From an uncultured Planctomycetaceae bacterium (GTDB lineage Bacteria; Planctomycetota; Planctomycetia; Pirellulales; UBA1268): DNA of 6,689 nt. The notes under the pieces are model-generated. The model ran no database searches. It saw only the letters and a program-made list of their open reading frames with translations, and was not told where the DNA came from. Made by a program: the position numbers and the translations under genes. The stretch covers positions 1 to 6,689 of the forward strand of contig CAISKG010000598.1 in NCBI GenBank assembly GCA_903885855.1. The letters run 5' to 3'. This document shows, one piece after another, positions 1 through 5,607 of this stretch. Positions within the stretch are counted from its first letter, which is position 1. Each line of letters begins with the position of its first letter.

Positions 1-175
1 CCCCCGCGGCCGTCACCGGCAGGCAGGCGACGATTCCCGCGGTGCCCCGGCGCACCACCATCTCCCAGGCGTGCTCGCCCCCCTCCGCCCGGTAGACGCG
101 GCGCAGGAAACGGAGGTGGCGGCCGTCGTGGAGCGGCTCGTCGCGGACGAACGGCAGGCCGGCGGGGCGGCTCAT
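1..175 (-). CDS. NUDIX hydrolase, probably ADP-ribose pyrophosphatase type (N-terminal 58 codons, cut by window edge)
   Basis: The visible N-terminus begins MSRPAGLPFVRDEPLHDGRH and continues with LRFLRRVYR, WEMVVRRGTAGIVACLPV and a final TAAG at the edge. This is the usual opening of ADP-ribose pyrophosphatase-type NUDIX proteins: a small N-terminal beta region, a 'WE.V.R' strand, then the strand 'G.V..LPVT..G' that precedes the catalytic NUDIX box. The box itself (GX5EX7REUXEEXGU) lies beyond the left edge, so substrate class cannot be confirmed. The start is well supported: ATG overlaps the nadE stop as ATGA, and GGGAG (183-187) lies seven bases upstream. The family hydrolyses nucleoside diphosphates linked to another moiety, often ADP-ribose, in the cytoplasm. 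Coupling to NAD+ synthase suggests clean-up or recycling of NAD breakdown products, which is inference. It could instead act on another NDP-sugar. Confidence 0.7.
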   Translation of the reverse strand, partial: MSRPAGLPFVRDEPLHDGRHLRFLRRVYRAEGGEHAWEMVVRRGTAGIVACLPVTAAG

Positions 176-2106
176 CGGGGGGCTCCCGGGGGGGGCGGGG
201 CGAGGATCTCGCGCTTGAGCCGCTCGTAGGCGCGCGTGAAGCGCGCGCCGATCTGCGCCTCGCGGAGATCGTAGCCGAAGGCCCGCTTGCTCACCGCCAC
301 GATCGGCGGCGCCTGCACGCGCTTGAAGAAGCTCCCCTTGAAGCGGCGCCACACGAGCTCGAGGTCGGCGACGAAGGCCGCGGCGTCGGGGAAGAACGTC
401 CCCACGACCGACTGGCCCGCGGGGAGCCCGAGGGCCTTCTCCAGCCTGCCGGCGGCGAAGTCGGCGAGGATCGCCTCGGGGTCGCGCCGCAGCTCCACCA
501 GCTGGTAGAGGAGCCGGTCGTGGTAGTCGAATTGGAAGGGATCGCCGCCGCCGCGCTCCGGGTTCTGCTCGGGCGAGAGCTCGGCCGACGGCTTCACCGT
601 CAGGATCCCCTCCGGGATCGGATCGCCGCGCGTGGCGTTGACGTGCCGGGCCAGCGCGTAAACCTGCGTCTTGTAGAGATCGGCGAGGGGCGCGATCGCA
701 CCGCCGACGTCGCCGTAGAGCGTGCAATAGCCCTGGGCGACCTCGGTCTTGTTGCCGTTGTTGGTGAACACCACCCCGCAGCGTTCGATGGCCCCGAGCT
801 GCGCCGCGATCCCCGCCAGCAGCCGGCTGCCGCGGTCGCGCGCCTGGATGTTCTCGTCGACGAGCCCCGCGACGTCGGCGCCGGTGAGCGCGGCGATCTG
901 GCGCCGCGAGACGTCCACCGCCTCCTCGATCGGGGCCACCAGGAAGCGGATTCCCAGGCGTTCGGCCAGTTCCGCCGCCAGCCGGCGCGTGGTGGGGGAG
1001 TTGTGGCGGCTGGGCATGTTGACGCCGATGACGTGCTCCGCCCCCAGCGCCCCCACGCACAGCACGGCCACGAGCGCCGAATCGATGCCGCCGGAAATCC
1101 CGATCACGACCTTCCTCGCGCCCATGCGCGACAGCGCCGCGCGCAGCCCCTCGACCACCGCCCCCTCGATCTGCGCGATCTCCGAGAGGCCGGGATCGAC
1201 GCCGGAGGCGAGCGTGACCGCGGCCTCGCGGAAGGAGGGCCCCTGCGCGACTTTCCGGCCGTCCACCCAGATCGGGCTCGCGCCGTCGAACACGAAGACG
1301 TTCTTGCCGTTGTCCTGCGCGCCGGTGCAGTTGACGTAGTGGAACTCGCAGCCCCGGCTCTGCCGGGCGAGGATCCGGTCGCGCTTCGCCTGCTTGCCGA
1401 TCCCGAAGGGCGACGCGGAGAGGTTGACGATCACCTCGGCGCCCTTCGCCCTGAGCACCTCGACCGGCTTGAAGGCGTAGTCGTCGTCCCACATGTCCTC
1501 GCAGAGGATCACCCCCACGCGCCGGCGCGCGCCCCCGAGCGGCAGCTCGAAGGGGGCCAGCAGGTCGGCCGCCGGCAGGCCGAGCTCGGCGGCCAGAAGC
1601 GGCAGCGCGTGGAAGTGCCGCGCGTCGTCGAACTCGCGGTACTTGGGGAGCAGCGACTTGGGGGTGAAGCCGTCGAACACGCCGTTGCCGACGAGGGCCC
1701 CGCCGGCCGCCACGAAGGCGGCGTTGTACTTGCGCGTCCGGCCGTCCTCGCCGCGCGCCGCGAGCGCCGGCACGCGGCCGAGCACCGGCGGATGCGGGTC
1801 GAGCACGGCCCGCACGCTCCCCCACATCGCCGCGGCGCGGCCGCGCGTGCGGGCCACGATCTCGGCGTTCATCGCGGCGAGGTCGCGGAGGAAGGCGTCG
1901 TTCTCCCACTCGTCGCCGACGAGGTAGCCCGGCAGCGCCATCTCGGGGAAGAGCACGAGCTCCGCCCCGGCCTCGGAAGCCTCGTCGATGCCGCGGAGGA
2001 TGCGGGCGAGATTCGCCTCCGGCTTCCCCGGCACGACCTCCATCTGGCAGGCGACGATGGCGCCCGGGGGGAGGGCGGCGGCGGCGGGTGCGGCGGGTGC
2101 GGGCAT
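172..2106 (-). CDS. nadE: Glutamine-dependent NAD+ synthase (EC 6.3.5.1), 644 aa
   Basis: Cytoplasmic enzyme for the last step of NAD+ synthesis: ATP-dependent amidation of deamido-NAD+ with ammonia taken from glutamine. Residues ~15-300 form a nitrilase-type (CN hydrolase) glutaminase domain with the Glu-Lys-Cys triad visible: E55 in LVLFPEMALPG, K155 in LLPKYREF and C202 in VILCEDMWDD. Residues ~315-640 form the synthetase domain. The PPi-binding loop SGGIDS is at 338-343, followed by NMPSRHNS, then FTNNGNKTEVAQGY and KPSAELSPEQ. The length fits the two-domain form, so ammonia can be channelled internally and no separate glutaminase is needed. The frame stays open upstream to 2967, but that part is a shadow of the preceding gene. 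ATG 2106 is chosen because the first nitrilase strand (AIVACQ, residues 16-21) must be included. No good Shine-Dalgarno precedes it; an inverted repeat covers the start. The stop overlaps the NUDIX start. Confidence 0.95.
   Translation of the reverse strand: MPAPAAPAAAALPPGAIVACQMEVVPGKPEANLARILRGIDEASEAGAELVLFPEMALPGYLVGDEWENDAFLRDLAAMNAEIVARTRGRAAAMWGSVRAVLDPHPPVLGRVPALAARGEDGRTRKYNAAFVAAGGALVGNGVFDGFTPKSLLPKYREFDDARHFHALPLLAAELGLPAADLLAPFELPLGGARRRVGVILCEDMWDDDYAFKPVEVLRAKGAEVIVNLSASPFGIGKQAKRDRILARQSRGCEFHYVNCTGAQDNGKNVFVFDGASPIWVDGRKVAQGPSFREAAVTLASGVDPGLSEIAQIEGAVVEGLRAALSRMGARKVVIGISGGIDSALVAVLCVGALGAEHVIGVNMPSRHNSPTTRRLAAELAERLGIRFLVAPIEEAVDVSRRQIAALTGADVAGLVDENIQARDRGSRLLAGIAAQLGAIERCGVVFTNNGNKTEVAQGYCTLYGDVGGAIAPLADLYKTQVYALARHVNATRGDPIPEGILTVKPSAELSPEQNPERGGGDPFQFDYHDRLLYQLVELRRDPEAILADFAAGRLEKALGLPAGQSVVGTFFPDAAAFVADLELVWRRFKGSFFKRVQAPPIVAVSKRAFGYDLREAQIGARFTRAYERLKREILAPPPPGAPR
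183..187 (-). promoter_or_regulatory. Ribosome-binding site of the NUDIX gene
   Basis: GGGAG on the minus strand lies inside the last codons of nadE, seven bases before the ATG at 175. Together with the ATGA stop/start overlap it fixes the NUDIX start and suggests translation coupled to nadE. Confidence 0.6.
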
Positions 2107-2182
2107 CGAGGGGGATCGACTTTCGTGGGAGGCCGCGACGTTCGAGCGTCGTGCGAGCACGCGGGCTACGGCCCTCGATGCC
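2102..2182 (-). promoter_or_regulatory. Inverted repeat enclosing the nadE start codon (possible coupling hairpin)
   Basis: The 11-base arm GGCATCGAGGG (minus strand, 2182-2172) is perfectly complementary to CCCTCGATGCC (2112-2102), which contains the nadE ATG. The 59-base loop holds a second stem, CGACG-CTCGAA-CGTCG, near 2140-2155. The 5' arm lies in the last codons of the upstream secreted-protein gene (its WHRG residues), and that gene's stop TAG (2168-2166) falls just inside the loop. A ribosome finishing the upstream gene would open the arm and expose the nadE start, as in known translational-coupling hairpins. The absence of a clear Shine-Dalgarno for nadE fits this. Function is inferred; the repeat itself is seen. 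Confidence 0.4.
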
Positions 2183-3098
2183 ACCGTCGATCGTACCCGA
2201 CAGCGGGTCGGCGGTCCGGCTCCCTCACGGCCCCCTCCGCCGGCGCCTCCCGCGACGGGTAGCACTCGAGGCCCAAGCGTTCCGCCGCGGCGATCAGCGC
2301 GGGCGTGGCCGGGTCGCCGTCGTCGTGGCCGTAGAAGGCGACGCCCGGCATCTGGGCGTACTCGGCGTGCACCGCGCGCACGAGCCGCTCGAGATCCGCG
2401 CACGTCATCCGGCGGCCCTCCTTGTCGGCGCCCGCGGCGACGTAGCCGAAGCAGACGATGCAGCGGTCGAGGAGCCCGGCCCGCTCCACCGCGGCCACGC
2501 GCTCGCGGATCCCCTCGAGTGTGAGCCCTCCGACGTCGGGGATGAAGGAATAGCCCTCGATGATCGCCAGATCGAACGTGCCGTCGGCCAGGAGCCCGAG
2601 GAAGGTCTCGTCGGGCCGCGTCACCCAGGCCACGACGAGGTTGTCGGGCCAGCGAGCCCGCGCCGCCCGATATCCCTCCGCGGCCAGCCGGCTCTCGTCC
2701 GCGAAGCGCTCGCCGCCGGGATTCCACTCGTCGATCCCCACCCCGGCGAAGCGGAAGGCGTGGCCGGCCAGGAAGGGCGCGCACTGGTCGCGGTAATACT
2801 CCGACTTCCCCTGCGAATACTCCGACTGCGGCCCGAAGGCCCACTTGAGCGTGACCACGCCCCTGTCGCTCAAGCGTTCGGCCACGCGGCCATCGACGAG
2901 CGACGTGATCAGATTCATGCCCGAGTAGAGCTCGGGCCGGGTGTCGAGCTCCTGCGGCTGAAACCACGCCCGCACCGGCACGGGATGCCGCGGCGATTCC
3001 GGCGGCGCCGCGATCGCGCCGCGCAGCGCGACCGCCAGGCCTCCGACCGCCACGAAGAGCGCGGCCACGGCCCCGTTCGTTCCCCGCGACCGCGCCAT
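2166..3098 (-). CDS. Secreted hypothetical protein, probable TIM-barrel (glycoside-hydrolase-like), 310 aa
   Basis: I do not recognise a named family. The start MARSRGTNGAVAALFVAVGG is a typical signal peptide: positive n-region, hydrophobic residues ~9-30, and a likely cleavage near AIAA|PPES. It is chosen over an in-frame start at 3224 because GGAGGAG lies just upstream of ATG 3098. The mature part has regularly spaced hydrophobic strands that each end in polar or aromatic residues: VPVRAWFQP (40-48), VVTLKWAFG (81-89), FRFAGVGIDEW (115-125), NLVVAWVTRP (153-162), FDLAIIEGYSF (175-185), RCIVCFGYV (212-220), GVAFYGHDDGD (252-262) and GLECYP (276-281). Eight such units fit a (beta/alpha)8 barrel. 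D123/E124 and E181 sit where glycoside hydrolases place carboxylates. It may be a carbohydrate-active enzyme acting outside the cytoplasm, or a catalytically dead relative. It is followed after 59 bases by nadE. Confidence 0.75.
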   Translation of the reverse strand: MARSRGTNGAVAALFVAVGGLAVALRGAIAAPPESPRHPVPVRAWFQPQELDTRPELYSGMNLITSLVDGRVAERLSDRGVVTLKWAFGPQSEYSQGKSEYYRDQCAPFLAGHAFRFAGVGIDEWNPGGERFADESRLAAEGYRAARARWPDNLVVAWVTRPDETFLGLLADGTFDLAIIEGYSFIPDVGGLTLEGIRERVAAVERAGLLDRCIVCFGYVAAGADKEGRRMTCADLERLVRAVHAEYAQMPGVAFYGHDDGDPATPALIAAAERLGLECYPSREAPAEGAVREPDRRPAVGYDRRWHRGP

Positions 3099-3100
3099 CG

Positions 3101-3107
3101 CTCCTCC
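3101..3107 (-). promoter_or_regulatory. Ribosome-binding site of the secreted TIM-barrel-like gene
   Basis: GGAGGAG lies two bases before ATG 3098 (five bases from its GGAGG core). It favours this start, which also begins exactly at the signal peptide, over the upstream in-frame start at 3224. Confidence 0.65.
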
Positions 3108-3214
3108 GGCCTCGACGGCCCGGACCTCGTCAGCGTCATCCGCTCCGCACGCCGCGGAATGCCCCAGGCCTCGATTCTCGGGAGGCCACGGGCCGCTGCA
3201 ACCCCGGTCCGCTG

Positions 3215-3957
3215 CGCCCGTCACACGAAACGCACGTCGAGATCGCGGAAGCCTTCGCGGCTCATTTCGATGGGGTAATGGATGTCGTCCAGGGACGTGA
3301 TCAGGCCCACCGGCACCGACCAGTCGTCACCGTTGTAGAGAAGCGTTGGTGTCGGGGTGTCGTAGAGAAACTCCCACATTCCGTTCAAGTATTGCCCAAG
3401 GACGACCTCATAGTCCTCCGAATCGGCCCACAGCACTTCGAGCGAAGGATTATCGTAGTACACATTCCGCTGCGGCCGTCGGCCGTCCACGGTGATGCCA
3501 TGCTCGGACAGGCGAATCGCATGCGAATCGAGGTGAGTCAGCATTCGCTTCGCGCGAGGCAGCTCTTTGGCGGGACTCGTGATCTCGAAAACGAACCCAA
3601 CTGCCGTCTGCTTGGCGAAATCAACGAGGAGGTCCGGCTGGACGAAGAGCGGAGAATCCTCGGGATAGATCCGCTCGCCATCCATCGTGATCCCGGTGAT
3701 GGTGCCGCCTGGACGACCACCCGAAAGATGATGCAAGGCATGTCTCATCTCGGGATCATGCGTCACCCATCGGCCAGCGGGTGAACGAAAACTCACAGCG
3801 AGGAGACTGGGGCACAGACCGTCGCGTGTCGGATCGCTGGACGTTTCGCTCATCATGGCACTCTCGGCTTGGGGAAGTTCGAAATCGGTCCGGGGGGATC
3901 AGGGCGCTTTCCCGTCAGATAGTCAATCCGATGCTGGTTAAGTTGCCGCACGGCCTC
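3215..3957. repeat. Direct repeat copy 1 (LEPR-XLL 3' end plus partner gene A)
   Basis: This ~743-bp segment matches 4865-5607 at a constant offset of 1650 bases with no insertion or deletion that I can find. It starts at a shared CGCCCG just past the partner-gene stop and ends at CGGCCTC inside the LEPR-XLL tail; outside both edges the similarity is lost. The 211 codons give 78% protein identity, and a 101-base block in the LEPR-XLL tail differs at about 12 positions. Confidence 0.85.
3221..3856 (-). CDS. Partner protein A: uncharacterised acidic cytosolic protein, 211 aa, downstream of the LEPR-XLL gene
   Basis: No known family is recognised. There is no signal peptide or membrane segment, and acidic residues (about 32 Asp+Glu) clearly outnumber basic ones (about 18 Lys+Arg), so it is probably a soluble cytoplasmic protein. 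Conserved blocks shared with partner B are CPSLLAVSFRSP (15-26), VQPDLLVDFA.QTAVG (72-87), NVYYDNPSLEVLWADS (131-146), FLYDTPTPTLL (163-173) and GDDWSVPVGLITSL (176-189), then YPIEMSR and GFRDLDVRFV at the C-terminus. It starts at the first of two adjacent Met codons (MMSE), whose ATG overlaps the LEPR-XLL stop as ATGA, so translation is probably coupled. A gap-free 78%-identical paralogue lies upstream. Position, charge and duplication fit an immunity-like or chaperone-like partner of the LEPR-XLL protein, but that is inference. The next gene begins 122 bases on. Confidence 0.8.
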   Translation of the reverse strand: MMSETSSDPTRDGLCPSLLAVSFRSPAGRWVTHDPEMRHALHHLSGGRPGGTITGITMDGERIYPEDSPLFVQPDLLVDFAKQTAVGFVFEITSPAKELPRAKRMLTHLDSHAIRLSEHGITVDGRRPQRNVYYDNPSLEVLWADSEDYEVVLGQYLNGMWEFLYDTPTPTLLYNGDDWSVPVGLITSLDDIHYPIEMSREGFRDLDVRFV

Positions 3958-4692
3958 CGCATTCGACCGATACGCTCTTTCCGCGGTAAGACGATAGTAC
4001 TCGAGAATGGCTTTCCGGTACTCGGCGGGGAGATCGAGAAACTCCTTGAGCGGTCGGCGTATGTCTTCCTCGTCGGAGAGGACCTTGGTGGTCAGATCCC
4101 GAACCGGTTTGGGAACATTCCCAAACGCTTCCTTCGCCTCCTCGAACTCCTTCTCTCTCTCCCAGCCCCTGCGAAGCGCCTTGGCGTCGAGAACGCCTTC
4201 GGAGTTCGGGGGCGGGATATCGTCTGCCAGGGGCTGGTCATCGCCGGCACCGGGCTCCTGCCCATCCGAGTCGGTGTACGCGAACACGAGTCCATCATCG
4301 CCGTCATCGGCCGATCCCCCGCCGGAGCCAACGTCGGGGCCAGCACCAGCGAACGCGGCCGATCCGCCCGCGGGCGGCGGTGAGAGGCTATCGCCAGCGC
4401 GAGGAGACGTCGCGTCGAAAGACTCTCCCGGCAATACCAGCGGGAGCGGCGCGATCGAAAAACCGCTCGACGGCGGGGGAGAGGAGGCAAGTGCCGGTGT
4501 CGGCGGCGCTGGCCCGGCCAATGACGGGCTCGGTCCGAGAACCCATGCCTCGGGAACGCCGACGGTCGCCGTGAGCAGCTGCCGGGGCTCGAGCGTCTCA
4601 ACCGCGCAGGGCCTTTCGCCGCGGGTGAGACCGGCCGAACGCCGCCCTCTCCCGCCCCGGGCACGATCCGGCGAAACCCTACTGCGATCCAC
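3853..4692 (-). CDS. LEPR-XLL domain protein with Pro/Gly-rich linker and charged helical C-terminal domain, about 279 aa
   Basis: The N-terminus is Arg-rich and carries VETLEPRQLLTATVG (LEPRQLL at residues 34-40), the LEPR-XLL signature of planctomycete proteins thought to be exported or surface-bound. Residues ~50-125 are a Pro/Ala/Gly/Ser linker and ~128-160 an acidic stretch (SADDGDDG, TDSDG). Residues ~168-260 are a charged, probably helical domain, ending in a Pro-rich tail RPDPPGPISNFPKPRVP. No transmembrane segment or known catalytic motif is visible. The length is short for this class, which often has large repeat proteins. The start is uncertain. GTG 4692 has no close ribosome-binding site, whereas ATG 4750 has an ideal one but is one base out of frame because of a 10-G tract. 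A promoter lies at 4818-4846. The stop overlaps partner gene A as ATGA. Function is unknown; a surface or effector-like protein paired with A is plausible. Confidence 0.75.
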   Translation of the reverse strand: MDRSRVSPDRARGGRGRRSAGLTRGERPCAVETLEPRQLLTATVGVPEAWVLGPSPSLAGPAPPTPALASSPPPSSGFSIAPLPLVLPGESFDATSPRAGDSLSPPPAGGSAAFAGAGPDVGSGGGSADDGDDGLVFAYTDSDGQEPGAGDDQPLADDIPPPNSEGVLDAKALRRGWEREKEFEEAKEAFGNVPKPVRDLTTKVLSDEEDIRRPLKEFLDLPAEYRKAILEYYRLTAERAYRSNAEAVRQLNQHRIDYLTGKRPDPPGPISNFPKPRVP

Positions 4693-4716
4693 GCGCAGCG
4701 CACTGTCTTCCCTAAT

Positions 4717-4726
4717 CCCCCCCCCC
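4717..4726. repeat. Homopolymer G10 tract (minus strand) upstream of the LEPR-XLL frame
   Basis: Ten consecutive C on the plus strand, read as ten G in the LEPR-XLL leader. It lies between ATG 4750 (good ribosome-binding site) and the GTG at 4692. Losing one G would put ATG 4750 in frame with LEPRQLL; gaining one would do the same for ATG 4745. In the present length, ATG 4750 reads 12 codons and stops at TAG (4714-4712). Such tracts are slippage-prone in cells and indel-prone in sequencing. Confidence 0.8.
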
Positions 4727-4758
4727 TTGCCACCACTTGAAGCATGCCATCGGTCTCG

Positions 4759-4763
4759 CCTCC
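4759..4763 (-). promoter_or_regulatory. Ribosome-binding site for ATG 4750 of the LEPR-XLL gene
   Basis: GGAGG stands eight bases before ATG 4750, an optimal spacing, and about 60-65 bases downstream of the predicted transcription start. It argues that translation really starts at 4750 rather than at GTG 4692, provided that the G tract allows the frame to join. Confidence 0.5.
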
Positions 4764-4817
4764 ACGAAGTGATCGGGCAAGGGGGATTGGTACGGAAACG
4801 TGCCCCCTACGTCGCGG

Positions 4818-4846
4818 ATGCTACGCCCCTCCCCCGACACCGTCAA
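4818..4846 (-). promoter_or_regulatory. Sigma-70-type promoter of the LEPR-XLL gene
   Basis: On the minus strand, TTGACG (4846-4841) and TAGCAT (4823-4818) are separated by exactly 17 bases, matching the -35/-10 consensus at 5/6 and 4/6 positions. It lies in the gap between partner gene B and the LEPR-XLL gene, so the LEPR-XLL/partner A pair can be transcribed independently of B. Transcription would start near 4811. Planctomycete promoters are poorly defined, so this rests on resemblance only. Confidence 0.5.
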
Positions 4847-4864
4847 GAAATCGGATCACCAGCC

Positions 4865-5607
4865 CGCCCGTCACACGAAACGCACGTCGAGATCGCGGAA
4901 GCCGTCGCGGCTCATTTCGATCGGGTAACCAATGTCCTCCAGCGACGTGATCAGGCCCACCGGCACCGACCAGTCGTCACCATCGTCAAGGAGCGTCGGC
5001 GTCGGGGTGTCGTAGAGAAACGACCACATTCCGTAGTCAAACTGCCCGAGCACGACTTCGTAGTCGTCCGAATCAGCCCACAAGACCTCGAGCGATGGGT
5101 TGTCATAATAGACGTTTCGCCGCGGCGGACGGCCATCAACGGCCACGCCATGCTCTGACATCCGGATCGCACGCGAATCGAGGTCGACAAGCATCCGCTT
5201 CGCGCGGGGAATTTCGCGCGCCGGATGGTGCATCTGGAAAACAAGCCCGACGGCCGTCTGTCTCGCAAAGTCAACGAGAAGGTCCGGCTGGACGACGAGG
5301 GGAGACTCCTCAGGATAGAGCCGTTCTCCATCCAACGTAATTCCAGCGATCGTGCCACCGGGAAGACCACCCGACAGATACCCCAAGGCATGTCTCATCG
5401 CGGGATCATACGTCAGCCATCGGCCAGGGGGTGACCGGAAACTGACTGCCAGCAGGCTGGGGCACACCCCGCCCTCGATCGTTTCGCCAGTCTTCTCGCT
5501 CATCATGGCACTCTCGGCTTGGGAAAGTTTGAAATCGGCCCAGGGGGATCAGGGCGCTGTCCCGTCAGATCGTCGATCCGATGCCGATTCCGTTGGCGCA
5601 CGGCCTC
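4865..5607. repeat. Direct repeat copy 2 (LEPR-XLL tail fragment plus partner gene B)
   Basis: Second copy of the 743-bp repeat, colinear with 3215-3957 at an offset of 1650. It contains partner gene B and only the last ~35 codons of an LEPR-XLL gene, then breaks off at 5607. The simplest history is a tandem duplication of a ~1650-bp LEPR-XLL/partner unit followed by loss of most of one LEPR-XLL gene. Confidence 0.85.
4871..5506 (-). CDS. Partner protein B: uncharacterised acidic cytosolic protein, 211 aa, paralogue of partner A
   Basis: Same length as partner A and aligned with no gaps: 164 of 211 residues are identical by my count. Identity is uneven: residues 1-130 are about 72% identical and 131-211 about 88%. 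The variable positions cluster near the N-terminus (residues 5-14) and at 91-99 (QMHHPAREI here, EITSPAKEL in A). If these proteins bind LEPR-XLL tails, those are natural candidates for specificity. There is no signal peptide or membrane segment. The start is MMSE, with its ATG overlapping the stop of a short LEPR-XLL tail fragment as ATGA, exactly as in copy A. No promoter is evident directly upstream, so it may be read from the oxidoreductase gene. It is transcribed toward the LEPR-XLL promoter, from which it is separated by a short gap. Family and function are unknown. Confidence 0.8.
   Translation of the reverse strand: MMSEKTGETIEGGVCPSLLAVSFRSPPGRWLTYDPAMRHALGYLSGGLPGGTIAGITLDGERLYPEESPLVVQPDLLVDFARQTAVGLVFQMHHPAREIPRAKRMLVDLDSRAIRMSEHGVAVDGRPPRRNVYYDNPSLEVLWADSDDYEVVLGQFDYGMWSFLYDTPTPTLLDDGDDWSVPVGLITSLEDIGYPIEMSRDGFRDLDVRFV

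Noticed and set aside
520..2262. A 580-codon open frame on the plus strand across nadE
   Set aside because: It is the antisense shadow of nadE, rich in Arg/Ala/His/Asp as expected from high-GC third positions. The minus strand shows complete NadE catalytic motifs in the same interval.
2107..2967. N-terminal extension of nadE by 287 residues to a start at 2967
   Set aside because: The extension is Arg/Gly-rich, overlaps the secreted-protein gene in another frame, and would give a 931-residue NadE, far above the usual length. The nitrilase domain begins just after ATG 2106.
3160..3200. Possible promoter TTGCAG-N16-GAGAAT before the secreted-protein gene
   Set aside because: Both boxes match the consensus weakly, and such matches are expected by chance in about 120 bases. 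Not strong enough to list as a feature.
2088..3278. A 396-codon plus-strand open frame opposite the secreted protein
   Set aside because: Low-complexity Arg/Gly/Ala/Pro composition and no recognisable domain. The opposite strand has a signal peptide, a ribosome-binding site and a folded-protein pattern.
3781..4383. A 200-codon plus-strand frame that looks fairly protein-like opposite the LEPR-XLL gene
   Set aside because: It is antisense to the conserved LEPR-XLL tail. The substitutions between the two repeat copies in the last 17 tail codons fall at third positions of the minus-strand frame and are synonymous there, so the minus strand is the coding one.
4092..4745. A 217-codon frame starting at ATG 4745 and overlapping the LEPR-XLL gene
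   Set aside because: It is the shifted reading of the same DNA, lacks LEPRQLL and gives an Arg/Ser/Pro-rich sequence. It is useful only as evidence that the G-tract length decides which frame is joined.
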